Origin: a virus
IMG/VR virus record: IMGVR_UViG_3300031918_000028
Location: 1-58,389 of that record
DNA length: 58,389 nucleotides
Strand: one strand, 5' to 3'
Position numbers and translations under genes: made by a program. A model generated the notes under the pieces. It was not told the DNA's origin, made no database searches, and saw only the letters and a program-made list of their open reading frames with translations. Below are positions 24,541 to 32,266 of the stretch, piece by piece (within the stretch, counting starts at the first letter, position 1; every line of letters starts with the position of its first letter).

Positions 24541-24959
24541 GCCGACGATCCGACCTGACGGCGTCGCAGGCGCGCGCCACGCAGGCGTACATCACGCAGC
24601 TGCGGGACCTGATGGGCCTGCACCACTGGGAGGTGTACCTCGCCGCCGACGCCGCACCGAAGGACGCGAACGCGTCAATCCACCCGGTCGACGGCCGGTA
24701 CGTCGCGCCACTGTTCGTGTCGCGGCACTGGTGGAAGCGCAGCGCGGACGACAAGCGCAACGACATCGTGCATGAGCTGCTGCACCTGACGCATCGCGCG
24801 CAGACCGACGTGGTGCGCACGGGCGTGATCAACCCTGGGGTGCTGCCGGCCCGTTCCCGGCTGGTGGTGTGGGCGCTGTTCAGTGAGGAGACCGAACGGA
24901 TGGTCGACCACCTCGCTGGTGTGCTCGCGCCGCTGATGCCCGAGTTCCCCGGGCCGTGA
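24537..24959 (+). CDS. HExxH zincin-like protein 1
   Basis: 140 residues, GTG start. DIVHELLHLTH at 77-86 is an HExxH metal site, and a later Glu in FSEETERMVDHLAG could be the third ligand. The N-terminus (QLRDLMGLHHWEVYLAADAA) is a strand-helix unit seen in small phage zincins. A metallopeptidase role in head maturation is possible but not shown; the next gene has the same motif. Confidence 0.7.
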   Translation: MSRRSDLTASQARATQAYITQLRDLMGLHHWEVYLAADAAPKDANASIHPVDGRYVAPLFVSRHWWKRSADDKRNDIVHELLHLTHRAQTDVVRTGVINPGVLPARSRLVVWALFSEETERMVDHLAGVLAPLMPEFPGP

Positions 24960-25375
24960 TCCGTTTCGCGGCCCGTACGACGCATCCGTGGGCGCTGCGC
25001 GGCTGGATCTGGGTCACTGTCCACGACACCGTGGAGGAACTGCGCATCGCCGCACGCAACGGGCAGGACCACTCGACTGCTCTGGCGGTGTTCCAGCCTG
25101 CGCCGATCCGGATCTCCGTGGGCCCCGCCGATGAGACGCTCCCCCAGCAGTACGCGGGCCTGATGCGCGTCACCCGTGACGTGGACGCGACGATCCTGGC
25201 CCACGAGTGCGTGCACGCCGCCGCAGCACTGTGGCGCCGGCAGCGCGGCCTCGTCGTGGACCTCGGTGACGGCGTGGCCGAGCCTGAGGAGGCGTTCGCG
25301 TACGTCGTCGGGGATCTCGTCGGCGCGGTCGTCGGCGGCTTGTACCGGGCTGGTGTGTGGCCGCGTTCCGCGTGA
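24956..25375 (+). CDS. HExxH zincin-like protein 2
   Basis: 139 residues, GTG start. ILAHECVHAAAALWR places His83, Glu84 and His87 in an HExxH motif, with PEEAFAYVVGDLVG giving a possible third ligand. It differs in sequence from the preceding zincin. Both lie between portal and scaffold, where prohead proteases are usually encoded, so they are candidate maturation proteases; a non-proteolytic structural role is equally open. Confidence 0.7.
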   Translation: MIRFAARTTHPWALRGWIWVTVHDTVEELRIAARNGQDHSTALAVFQPAPIRISVGPADETLPQQYAGLMRVTRDVDATILAHECVHAAAALWRRQRGLVVDLGDGVAEPEEAFAYVVGDLVGAVVGGLYRAGVWPRSA

Positions 25376-25400
25376 CACCCCCACCCGGAGGGTGACGCCC
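25373..25400 (+). promoter_or_regulatory. start-associated element, scaffold copy
   Basis: CGTTCCGCG then TGACACCCCCACCCGGAGGG and TGACGCCC, 28 bases from TGA to ATG. This copy also contains a real Shine-Dalgarno sequence (GGAGGG). Confidence 0.6.
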
Positions 25401-26003
25401 ATGAAGAACCGACTCCGCATCCCGCTCCGTCTCCGCTTCGTCGTCGAGCCCGGTGAGGAGGGTGGTGGGACGTTCACGCAGAAGCAGGTCGACGAGGTCG
25501 CCGCGAGGACCCGTGCGGAGGCCGCGAAGCAGGCGAAGAAGGCCGAGCAGGAGGCCCTCACGGCGAAGCTCGGGGGCCGCACCATCGAGGAGCTGCTGGC
25601 CCTGGCCGAGTCTGCGAAGGCCGCGGAGGACGCCGCGAAGACCGAGGCGCAGAAGGCTCTCGACGCCGCTCAGGCCGACAAGGCTGAGGCTGCGAAGGAC
25701 CGCCTGGCCGCGAAGGTCGAGCTGCACTCGACGCGTGTGCGGGCAGCGCTCCTCGCCGCCGGGGTTCCCGAGGCTGGGGTGGCTGCGGTCGCGGTCCCGG
25801 GTGTCACGGTGGACTCCACACCGGAGGAGATCACCGCCGCGGTCGAGACGCTGAAGACGGCCCTGCCGGGCCTGTTCGCCACCGCGGCGGCCACGGCTGG
25901 CGGGGACCCGGGGAAGGGTCCCGCGCCGAAGCCCCCGGTCGGGTCGTTCGGTGAGGGCGGCGCGAAGGAGTTCGAACGCAGGTTCGGCGGCAAGAAGTCC
26001 TGA
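25401..26003 (+). CDS. scaffolding protein
   Basis: 200 residues. After a basic N-terminus there is a long Ala/Glu/Lys coiled coil (about 28-110, AARTRAEAAKQAKKAEQEA), and the C-terminus is basic (KEFERRFGGKKS). Length, charge pattern and position before the decoration and capsid genes are those of internal scaffolds, which direct capsid assembly and then leave or are degraded, possibly by the preceding zincins. Confidence 0.8.
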   Translation: MKNRLRIPLRLRFVVEPGEEGGGTFTQKQVDEVAARTRAEAAKQAKKAEQEALTAKLGGRTIEELLALAESAKAAEDAAKTEAQKALDAAQADKAEAAKDRLAAKVELHSTRVRAALLAAGVPEAGVAAVAVPGVTVDSTPEEITAAVETLKTALPGLFATAAATAGGDPGKGPAPKPPVGSFGEGGAKEFERRFGGKKS

Positions 26004-26006
26004 GCT

Positions 26007-26165
26007 GGTTGTGCAGGGCCCGTCAACACCGCGAAGCACGGCCCCCTGGTGGCGCTCCTAGTGGTGAAGGCGGACTGGGGGGTCCGTGGCGGGTAACGCC
26101 GCGCCCTGGGGCCGTGCGCGCCCTTTCTGCCCCCTGCAGCGGACGACCTGCGGGCCCGCACAACC
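26007..26165 (+). other. structured intergenic region with nested inverted repeats
   Basis: GGTTGTGCAGGGCCCG (26007-26022) pairs with CGGGCCCGCACAACC (26151-26165) with one bulged base. Inside it GCACGGCCCC (26036-26045) pairs with GGGGCCGTGC (26108-26117), a perfect 10-bp stem. Smaller hairpins lie in the centre (GGAC/GTCC, GGCG/CGCC). The whole 206-base gap between scaffold and the next gene therefore folds as one long imperfect hairpin. Possible roles: terminator or attenuator, RNA processing site, or a small RNA. Confidence 0.5.
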
Positions 26166-26209
26166 CCCCGACCTGATGAACGACTAGACCTCATGAAGGG
26201 TGCGAGGGG

Positions 26210-26935
26210 ATGCGCGTCTACATCGCGGGCCCGATGACAGGCCGGCCGGAGTTCAACTTCCCGGCGTTCGACGACGCCGCTGAGCGGTGGCGCCGCCAGG
26301 GCTTCGACGTCGTGTCCCCCGCTGAGCATGACCGGGAGACCGGCCTGGACGTGACGGGCACGACGGGGCGTGAGTCGCTCGAGGAGCTCGGTTTCGACCT
26401 GCGGGCCGCGCTGCTGTGGGACCTGCAGCAGGTCGCCGCCTGCGATGGGCTGGTGCTCCTGACCGGGTGGGAGACGTCCAGTGGTGTGCGTGCCGAGCTG
26501 GCCCTGGCGGCCGCCCTGGGCATGTGGGTCATCGAGGACGCGTTCGGTGGGGAGCCGATCCAGGCCGCGACGATGATCGCGGCGACCCCCCGCACCGGTG
26601 AGGTGCGGGTGACGAACCCCGACACGGGTGGGCAGAAGGGCTCCAAGCCGGCCAGGTTCGACCTGATCCCCCCGCGGCCCCTGTGGCTCCTGGCTGAGCA
26701 CTACGGGAAGGGTGCCGCGAAGTACGCGGACCGCAACTGGGAACGCGGCACTGCCTGGTCCCTGAACTTCGCGGCCCTGCAGCGGCACGCGTGGGCGTTC
26801 TGGTCGGGTGAGACCACCGACCCGGAGACCGGCTCACCGTCGATGATCGCGGTCGCGTGGCACGCCATGGCCCTGGTGGAGTTCGCGCAGACGCACCCGG
26901 AGCTGGACGACAGGCCGACACGCGGAACCGTGTGA
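26210..26935 (+). CDS. DUF4406-DUF5664 fusion (predicted nucleotide-pool enzyme)
   Basis: 241 residues. Residues 1 to about 120 (MRVYIAGPMTGRPEFNFPAF, TSSGVRAELALAAALG) match DUF4406, related to nucleoside deoxyribosyltransferases and dNMP N-glycosidases. Residues about 140-235 (KPARFDLIPPRPLWLLAEHY, GKGAAKYADRNWERG, HAMALVEFAQTHPELDDR) match the dATP/dGTP diphosphohydrolase domain DUF5664. Fusion would allow dNTP to dNMP to free base. The gene sits alone between scaffold and decoration protein, preceded by a structured gap and a GAGGGG ribosome site. Confidence 0.82.
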   Translation: MRVYIAGPMTGRPEFNFPAFDDAAERWRRQGFDVVSPAEHDRETGLDVTGTTGRESLEELGFDLRAALLWDLQQVAACDGLVLLTGWETSSGVRAELALAAALGMWVIEDAFGGEPIQAATMIAATPRTGEVRVTNPDTGGQKGSKPARFDLIPPRPLWLLAEHYGKGAAKYADRNWERGTAWSLNFAALQRHAWAFWSGETTDPETGSPSMIAVAWHAMALVEFAQTHPELDDRPTRGTV

Positions 26936-27062
26936 CACCCCTCCTCTCACGATCATGGCACGGCCCCCTCTGGGGGTGTGGCCCTGACCGCGGGGGTAAT
27001 CGGCGGGCAGGCCCCTGCGCCTGATCCCATGCATCACCCACACACGAACCGGAGGTTCAGCG
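26933..27062 (+). promoter_or_regulatory. leader of the decoration-capsid unit: start-associated element and hairpin
   Basis: TGACACCCCTCC begins at the stop of the previous gene. It is followed by GGCACGGCCCCC-TCT-GGGGGTGTGGCC (26957-26982 region), a short GC hairpin that repeats the CACGGCCCCCT string of the preceding gap. A GGAGG ribosome site precedes the ATG at 27063. A promoter, attenuator or processing site is plausible. Confidence 0.45.
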
Positions 27063-27458
27063 ATGGTCAGCATCGCCCCCCAGTCCAGTGACCCGGGATG
27101 GGTCACGGACGACCCGTCGTGGCTGGGCTCGGCGCACGGCACGGACTCCCCGGAGACCGGCACTGTCGACGTCGCCCTGTTCACGGCCGGCACGCACTAC
27201 CCGGACGGCTACCTGCCGTCGGGCCTGCCCCTGGGCAAGGTCACGGCGACCGGCCTGTACGGGCCCTACGACAACGCTGAGGACGACGGCCGTCAGGTCT
27301 TCGTCGGCCACCTCGTCGGCCCCCGTCACGTGGCGTCCTCCACGCAGAAGATCGCGGTCGGGATCCTCACCCACGGCCGCGTCGTCGAGGCCAACCTGCC
27401 CGTGTCCATCGACGCCGCCGGCAAGGCCGACGCCGCCGGCCGCATCCGGTACGTCTGA
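27063..27458 (+). CDS. head decoration protein
   Basis: 131 residues with a strong GGAGG ribosome site. The pattern (FTAGTHYPDGYLPSGLPLG, KVTATGLYGPYDNAEDDGRQ, GFLVGP-like repeats ending ILTHGRV) is that of lambda gpD-type decoration proteins, which trimerise on the capsid. It lies directly before the major capsid gene, as usual. Confidence 0.85.
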   Translation: MVSIAPQSSDPGWVTDDPSWLGSAHGTDSPETGTVDVALFTAGTHYPDGYLPSGLPLGKVTATGLYGPYDNAEDDGRQVFVGHLVGPRHVASSTQKIAVGILTHGRVVEANLPVSIDAAGKADAAGRIRYV

Positions 27459-27471
27459 GAGGAGCTGACCG

Positions 27472-28497
27472 ATGAGTGAGATCCTCTTCGAGGGTGTCAA
27501 GCCCGCCGATGTGACGGTGTTCGCGTCGAAGCTGGCCGCACTGGAGACCGACCCGCTGACCGCGATCCTGCCCAACCGCAACATCACGGGCTTCCGCAGC
27601 CGGTCGACGAAGGTGTCCCGCACGACCACGGCCGCGAAGTTCCGGTCGTTCGACGCGGAGACCCCGATCGGCAAGCGGCCCGTCGCTGCGACCGTGCAGT
27701 CCGTCGAGCTGGCTCCGCTGGGTCAGAAGCTCCCCCTGCGGGAGATGGAGATCCTGACGAAGTACCTGGCCGACCAGACGAACGAGCTGGCGCCGGTCGT
27801 GCAGGCCATCTACGACGACACGGAGAACAACGTGTCGTCGATCAAGAACCGGGCCCTGCAGCTTCGTGGCGAGTTCCTGTTCTCCGGTGCGATCAGCATC
27901 GAGGAGAACGGGTTCATCCAGGAGGCCGACTACGGCCTGCCGGCCGGCCACGACCTGTCGGTCGGTGACCTCGAGGCGCCGTGGGACAACGGCGGCGACG
28001 CGCTCAGCGACGAGCTGGCGTGGATCGAGCGTGTGCAGGAGGCGTCCGGGGAGACCGTCGTGGCCCTGGTGACGTCGTCCAAGGTCGCTCGGTCGCTGCA
28101 GACGAACGCGGCGTACGTGCAGGCGTCGGGGACGGTCGCGTCCCGGATCACGCCGGCGGAGGTCCGGTCGGTCCGTGAGGCGTACGACCTGCCGCCGCTG
28201 GTGATCTGCGACGCGAAGGTCGGCGGGGTGCGCGTCACCCCGGTCGACAAGGTGGCTCTGGTCACCAGCACCGTCGGGGAGTTCCAGTGGGGCGACACCG
28301 TCGAGGGTCTGGAGCTCATCGGCTCCAAGGCTGTCGAGGAGGCGTTCGAGACGAACCCGAAGATCGTCGCGTCGGCGTGGAAGACCACGGACCCGGTGAA
28401 CATCTGGTCCAAGGCCAACGCGACCGGTCTCGTCGTCGCCGGCGACATCAACGGCCTGCTAGTGGCCGAGGTGCTGGTGGGCTCGGTCGAGTCCTGA
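27472..28497 (+). CDS. major capsid protein (lambda gpE-like HK97 fold)
   Basis: 341 residues. Typical features are ETPIGKRPVAATVQSVELAP, the E-loop region, ENGFIQEADYGLPAGH and a C-terminal KTTDPVNIWSKANATGLVVA segment, as in the Phage_cap_E family. It forms the icosahedral shell with the decoration protein. It has a GAGGAG ribosome site and is followed within eight bases by a very strong hairpin, fitting its high expression. Confidence 0.92.
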   Translation: MSEILFEGVKPADVTVFASKLAALETDPLTAILPNRNITGFRSRSTKVSRTTTAAKFRSFDAETPIGKRPVAATVQSVELAPLGQKLPLREMEILTKYLADQTNELAPVVQAIYDDTENNVSSIKNRALQLRGEFLFSGAISIEENGFIQEADYGLPAGHDLSVGDLEAPWDNGGDALSDELAWIERVQEASGETVVALVTSSKVARSLQTNAAYVQASGTVASRITPAEVRSVREAYDLPPLVICDAKVGGVRVTPVDKVALVTSTVGEFQWGDTVEGLELIGSKAVEEAFETNPKIVASAWKTTDPVNIWSKANATGLVVAGDINGLLVAEVLVGSVES

Positions 28498-28504
28498 GCG
28501 TGAG

Positions 28505-28552
28505 GTGATGGTGGCCCGGCCCTGGGTGAGCGCGGGGCCGGGCCACCATCAC
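28505..28552 (+). terminator. strong hairpin after the capsid gene
   Basis: A perfect 18-bp stem (GTGATGGTGGCCCGGCCC at 28505-28522 and its complement at 28535-28552) with a 12-base loop, eight bases after the capsid stop. No T-run follows, as is common in actinobacteria. It would reduce read-through into the fibre genes or protect the capsid mRNA 3' end. Confidence 0.75.
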
Positions 28553-28604
28553 GTCTGGCACCTGTCTGGTGAAGATGCACGCACGTAGAGCGGAGGTGGT
28601 TGGT

Positions 28605-29012
28605 GTGGCGTCTGGGCTGGCTGCCCTCGTGCAGTCCCCCCTGGGGGACCTCGTGATCTCTCAGGGCGCGGACAACACGTACGCGTACCGGTACGGGATC
28701 GACGACGGCGAGACTGTGACCTGGGTCGACCTGACCGGGTGGGACGCGCGTGCGCAGATCCGCTCCCGCCCCGGCGCCGAAATCTGGCTGTCCCTGGGCG
28801 TCGACCCGGCCGAGGCCTCGCGGATCATCCTCGACGCCCAGGGGTACGTGACCATCCACCTCGACCACACCACGACCGAGGCGCCCGAATGGAACAGTCC
28901 GGCGCGCGCGCAGGGTGTGTGGGACCTCGAGCTCGTCAACCCGGGCGGTGAGGTCATCCGTCTCGTCATGGGCGCCGTGCTCGTGTCCGCGGACGTGACG
29001 CGCGATGACTGA
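28605..29012 (+). CDS. beta-rich structural protein, function unknown
   Basis: 135 residues from a GTG with GGAGG eight bases upstream; an earlier GTG (28569) and ATG (28575) are in frame. The alternating hydrophobic pattern (VTWVDLTGWDARAQIRSRPG, AQGYVTIHLDHTTTE, GVWDLELVNPGG) suggests a small beta sandwich like those attached to tail fibres. It starts the fibre module. Confidence 0.65.
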   Translation: MASGLAALVQSPLGDLVISQGADNTYAYRYGIDDGETVTWVDLTGWDARAQIRSRPGAEIWLSLGVDPAEASRIILDAQGYVTIHLDHTTTEAPEWNSPARAQGVWDLELVNPGGEVIRLVMGAVLVSADVTRDD

Positions 29013-29442
29013 GGTCGTCGAAGTCGTCGCCACCAGCGTTCCGGTGGTCCAGATCGTCGCGACCCCAGTCCCGGTCGTCCAGATCGTCGCGCCCGAACTC
29101 AGGGTCGTGGAGGTCGTCGCGGCCCCAGTCCCTGTGGTCCAGGTCATCGCGCCCGCATCCAGAGTGGTCGAGGTCGTCCGCGCGGTCGGCCCCGTCGGTC
29201 CTCAGGGGTTGATCGGTCCGAGGGGGTTGAACGGCGGGGACGTCGGCACCGTGGCCTATGTCCACCACGAGCCCACACCACAGCAGACGTGGACGATCAC
29301 GCACCCCTTGGAGTTCTTCCCGTCCATCACGGTCGTGGATTCGGCAGGAAGCGTGGTCGAAGGCGACGTCACCTACCCCAGCATGTCCACCGTCATGGTC
29401 ACGTTCTCCGGTGCCTTCTCGGGCACCGCCTACCTGAGTTGA
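29005..29442 (+). CDS. fibre protein with 10-residue repeats and collagen-like segment
   Basis: 145 residues. Residues 4-63 are six tandem copies of a ten-residue unit, VV(E/Q)(V/I)(V/I)A followed by four residues usually ending in Pro or Arg. A collagen-like GPVGPQGLIGPRG run (about 62-75) follows, then a beta-rich C-terminus (TWTITHPLEFFPSITVVDSA) similar to fibre tip or attachment domains. Probably a trimeric spike or fibre. Its start overlaps the preceding gene by eight bases. Confidence 0.75.
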   Translation: MTEVVEVVATSVPVVQIVATPVPVVQIVAPELRVVEVVAAPVPVVQVIAPASRVVEVVRAVGPVGPQGLIGPRGLNGGDVGTVAYVHHEPTPQQTWTITHPLEFFPSITVVDSAGSVVEGDVTYPSMSTVMVTFSGAFSGTAYLS

Positions 29443-29455
29443 GAGGCCCGCAGTC

Positions 29456-30718
29456 ATGGCGAAGACGTTCCTGACCGCAGTAGACCTGGCTGGCAACGAA
29501 CTCCTCAACGTCCGTCTTCAGAACCTGGCGACCGCCCCTGCTGCGACAGAGGGTCGCATCTACTACGACACGGTGCTGAAGAAGGTCCGCTTCTACGACG
29601 GAACCTCCTGGGTGGACGCTGGTGGCTCGTCGCTGAGCACAGAGGCCCTTCAGGACATCGTGGGGGCGATGGTCGGCACGCAGACCGGCATCACGGTCGC
29701 CTACGACGACGTGGCAGGCACACTGACCTTCGCCGTCCCGGCGGCGTCCGAGACCGTGGTGGGAAGCGTCGAACTGGCTACGGCGGCAGAGACGACCACG
29801 GGTACGGACAACACGCGTGCGGTCCACCCGGCTGGGCTGAAGGTCGAGTTGGACAAGAAGGCTGCGGTCAACCACACGCAGACCTCTTCGACCATCACCG
29901 ACCTCGCCGCCGTCGTCAAGGCATACCGCCTGGACGAGTTCGCCGCTCCTACGGCGTCCGTCCCCCTGAACAACCAGAAGATCACGGGTCTCGGCACTCC
30001 CACGTCGGCAACGGACGCGGCGACCAAGGCGTACGTCGATGCGACCGCGCAGGGGCTGGAGGTCAAGGCGTCCGTTCGAGTCGCCTCGACCGCCAACGTC
30101 GCCTCGATCACGGGCCTACTGGTGGTTGATGGCGTGACCACGGTGGCGGGCGACCGTGTCCTGCTCAAGAACCAGACCACGGCCTCGCAGAACGGCATCT
30201 ACGTCGCAGCTGCCGCTGCCTGGGCGCGGTCGGCCGACGCTGACGCCGCAGGGGAACTGACCGGTGGCACGTTCGTCTTCGTGGAGGAGGGGTCTACCCA
30301 GTCCGACACGGGGTGGGTCATCACGACCAACGGTGCGATCACCCCCGGCACCACCGCTCACGTCTGGACGCAGTTCTCCGGAGCTGGCGCGTACGTGGCC
30401 GGCGCCGGTCTGACCCAGAGCGGGACGACGTTCGATGTCGGCGCAGGGACTGGCATCACCGTCGCCGCGGACTCTGTTGGCGTGGACACGGCTGTGGTGG
30501 CTCGCAAGTTCGGGGCGCTGATCGGCGATGGTGCGGCTACCTCGTTCGTCGTGACCCACAGCCTCAACACCAGAGACGTGATGGTCCAGGTCTACCTGAA
30601 CTCAGGCACGTACGAAGAGGTCGAGGTGGACATCGAGAGGACGTCGGTCAACACCGTGACAGTCAGGTTCGCCACTGCTCCTGCGGCCAGTGCATACCGT
30701 GTTGCCGTGGTCGGCTGA
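29456..30718 (+). CDS. tail-fibre-like protein
   Basis: 420 residues. KTFLTAVDLAGNELLNVRLQ, the DGTSWVDAGG turn, DAATKAYVDA and GDRVLLKNQTTASQNGIYVA are all pieces common in modular phage fibre proteins. The C-terminus (SFVVTHSLNTRDVMVQVYLN) repeats the fold of the preceding protein's tip. Probably binds the host surface. It overlaps the tail-collar gene by one base. Confidence 0.85.
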   Translation: MAKTFLTAVDLAGNELLNVRLQNLATAPAATEGRIYYDTVLKKVRFYDGTSWVDAGGSSLSTEALQDIVGAMVGTQTGITVAYDDVAGTLTFAVPAASETVVGSVELATAAETTTGTDNTRAVHPAGLKVELDKKAAVNHTQTSSTITDLAAVVKAYRLDEFAAPTASVPLNNQKITGLGTPTSATDAATKAYVDATAQGLEVKASVRVASTANVASITGLLVVDGVTTVAGDRVLLKNQTTASQNGIYVAAAAAWARSADADAAGELTGGTFVFVEEGSTQSDTGWVITTNGAITPGTTAHVWTQFSGAGAYVAGAGLTQSGTTFDVGAGTGITVAADSVGVDTAVVARKFGALIGDGAATSFVVTHSLNTRDVMVQVYLNSGTYEEVEVDIERTSVNTVTVRFATAPAASAYRVAVVG

Positions 30719-31272
30719 TGGCGCGCAAGCAACTCGGCGCAGCGCCCTCTGGGTCCACCGACGCCGCGACTAAGGGGTACGTGGACGGACGTGCCGTCCC
30801 CTCTGGCGCCATCCTCGACTTCGCTGGGAGTGCGGCGCCGACAGGGTGGCTGCTGTGCGACGGAACGGCTGTCTCCCGCGCGACGTACGCGGCCCTGTAC
30901 GCCGTCATCTCGACGACGTACGGGGCAGGGGACGGCTCGTCCACGTTCAACCTGCCGAACTTCAAGGGGCGTGTCGCTCTCGGCGTCGGTGACTCCACCG
31001 CGGCAGGACACACCAGCCACACGCTCGCATCTTCGGGCGGCGAAGAGACCCACGTTCTGACGAAGGCGGAACTCCCGGCCAGCCGCCTGAACGTGATGGT
31101 GAACCCCACCCCAGACGCCCTCTACCTCGACAACGTGGCCTCCGGGGTCGGAAAGTTCGGCATCAACTCCGCCACCACCGGCCCCGCGCTTCTCACCGAG
31201 CCGATGGGCTCCGGCACGGCGCACAACAACCTCCCCCCGTTCCTCACCGTCACCAAGATCATCAAAACCTGA
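30718..31272 (+). CDS. phage tail-collar domain protein
   Basis: 184 residues. STDAATKGYVDGR is a short linker shared with the preceding fibre, then a tail-collar domain (PSGAILDFAGSAAPTGWLLC, DGTAVSRATYAALYAVI, FNLPNFKGRVALG). The C-terminus LPPFLTVTKIIK is the standard end of this domain. Likely the distal receptor-binding part of the fibre. Confidence 0.92.
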   Translation: MARKQLGAAPSGSTDAATKGYVDGRAVPSGAILDFAGSAAPTGWLLCDGTAVSRATYAALYAVISTTYGAGDGSSTFNLPNFKGRVALGVGDSTAAGHTSHTLASSGGEETHVLTKAELPASRLNVMVNPTPDALYLDNVASGVGKFGINSATTGPALLTEPMGSGTAHNNLPPFLTVTKIIKT

Positions 31273-31289
31273 CGCCATAGGTGGCGTCA
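31270..31289 (+). terminator. small hairpin after the tail-collar gene
   Basis: TGACGCC-ATAGGT-GGCGTCA: a 7-bp stem and 6-base loop beginning at the stop codon. Weak terminator at best. Confidence 0.4.
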
Positions 31290-31321
31290 GAAAGTCACCC
31301 GCCTCGGGTAAGGACCCCAGA

Positions 31322-31867
31322 ATGAACAAACGCCAGAGCGTTCTCGCGGCCGTCGGAATCGCCGCAGTGCTCGCCATCGGGCAGGGCGTCGCGGACGCTG
31401 CGAGCGTCACCACCTGCGCCACCACCCCGGGGCAGGTCATCGCCCACGTCAACCTGACCACCGACGTGCAGATCACGGGCACCACGTCTGCGCCGCAGAC
31501 CCTCATGACCACCGTTCCGGCGTGCTTCGACGGTGGCCCGACGGTCGTCGAGTTCGACGCCTCCTACCTCAACCACCTGCCCGCTGCCGGGACGCAGTTG
31601 AACGGGATCGGGTTCGACCTCGTGATCGACGGCGTCCGCATGGAGCGGATGAGTATGGCCGGAACGCACAGCACGAACAACGACTTCTGGCCGATCAACC
31701 TGCGGGACTACCTGGACTCCTCGCCCCGGCTGATCCCTGCCGGGACGCACACCGTGGGGATCGTGGTGTGGCGTTGGTCCCCGAACCAGGACGGCTACCT
31801 GACGAGTGCCGCAGGGTACGTGACGGGTTGGGGTATGCCGATCCGTCTGACCGTCATCGACATGTGA
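31322..31867 (+). CDS. secreted protein with signal peptide
   Basis: 181 residues. A clear Sec signal (MNKRQSVLAAVGIAAVLAIG, cleavage likely after GVADA) precedes a beta-rich domain with two Cys (TTCATTPG, VPACFDGG) that could form a disulphide. The rest (GFDLVIDGVRMERM, AGTHTVGIVVWRWSPN) resembles a jelly-roll fold. A secreted product in the middle of virion genes is unusual: it may be a surface decoy, exclusion factor or virulence-type protein. No family named. Confidence 0.75.
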   Translation: MNKRQSVLAAVGIAAVLAIGQGVADAASVTTCATTPGQVIAHVNLTTDVQITGTTSAPQTLMTTVPACFDGGPTVVEFDASYLNHLPAAGTQLNGIGFDLVIDGVRMERMSMAGTHSTNNDFWPINLRDYLDSSPRLIPAGTHTVGIVVWRWSPNQDGYLTSAAGYVTGWGMPIRLTVIDM

Positions 31868-31906
31868 CGGATCCGGGCTAGACCCCCGCATCTGACCCAG
31901 GTCGCA

Positions 31907-31933
31907 TGGCACCCCGCACCACACCATGACCGC
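31907..31933 (+). promoter_or_regulatory. start-associated element, connector copy
   Basis: TGGCACCCCGCACCACACC then ATGACCGC, 27 bases before the ATG at 31934. No Shine-Dalgarno sequence is present. Confidence 0.5.
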
Positions 31934-32266
31934 ATGGACCTGACCGACCGCGACCTCGCCCACGTGCGGGACTACGTCGGCACCACCCCCGACGACTCGG
32001 CCCTCTACACCCTCGCCGACGAAGCCACCTGGTGGCAGCAGATCGCACTCCGGGTGCTCATGCGGCGCCGCGCCGACGCCACCGCTGGTGGCCAGCAGAC
32101 CACCAGCTTCAGCCTCGAAGGCGTCCTGTCCGTCGGCATGAGCAAGGCCGACCTCGCAGGCCTCGACGCCCTCATCACGGACCTGCAAGCACAGATCGCC
32201 GCCCTCACCGGCACCCCCACGGGGGCGACCGTGCGGGTCATGCGACGCCCGGACCGGCCCCGGTGA
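31934..32266 (+). CDS. head-tail connector-like protein
   Basis: 110 residues. DRDLAHVRDYVGTTPDDSAL then YTLADEATWWQQIALRVLMR resembles the helical adaptor proteins that bind below the portal (gp6/gp15 type), with a Gly-rich turn and a basic end (VMRRPDRPR). It overlaps the MuF-type gene by four bases. Assignment rests on pattern and position. Confidence 0.6.
   Translation: MDLTDRDLAHVRDYVGTTPDDSALYTLADEATWWQQIALRVLMRRRADATAGGQQTTSFSLEGVLSVGMSKADLAGLDALITDLQAQIAALTGTPTGATVRVMRRPDRPR

Noticed and set aside
29456-31272. Diversity-generating retroelement acting on the fibre genes
   Set aside because: No reverse transcriptase gene and no template/variable repeat pair were seen anywhere in the window.
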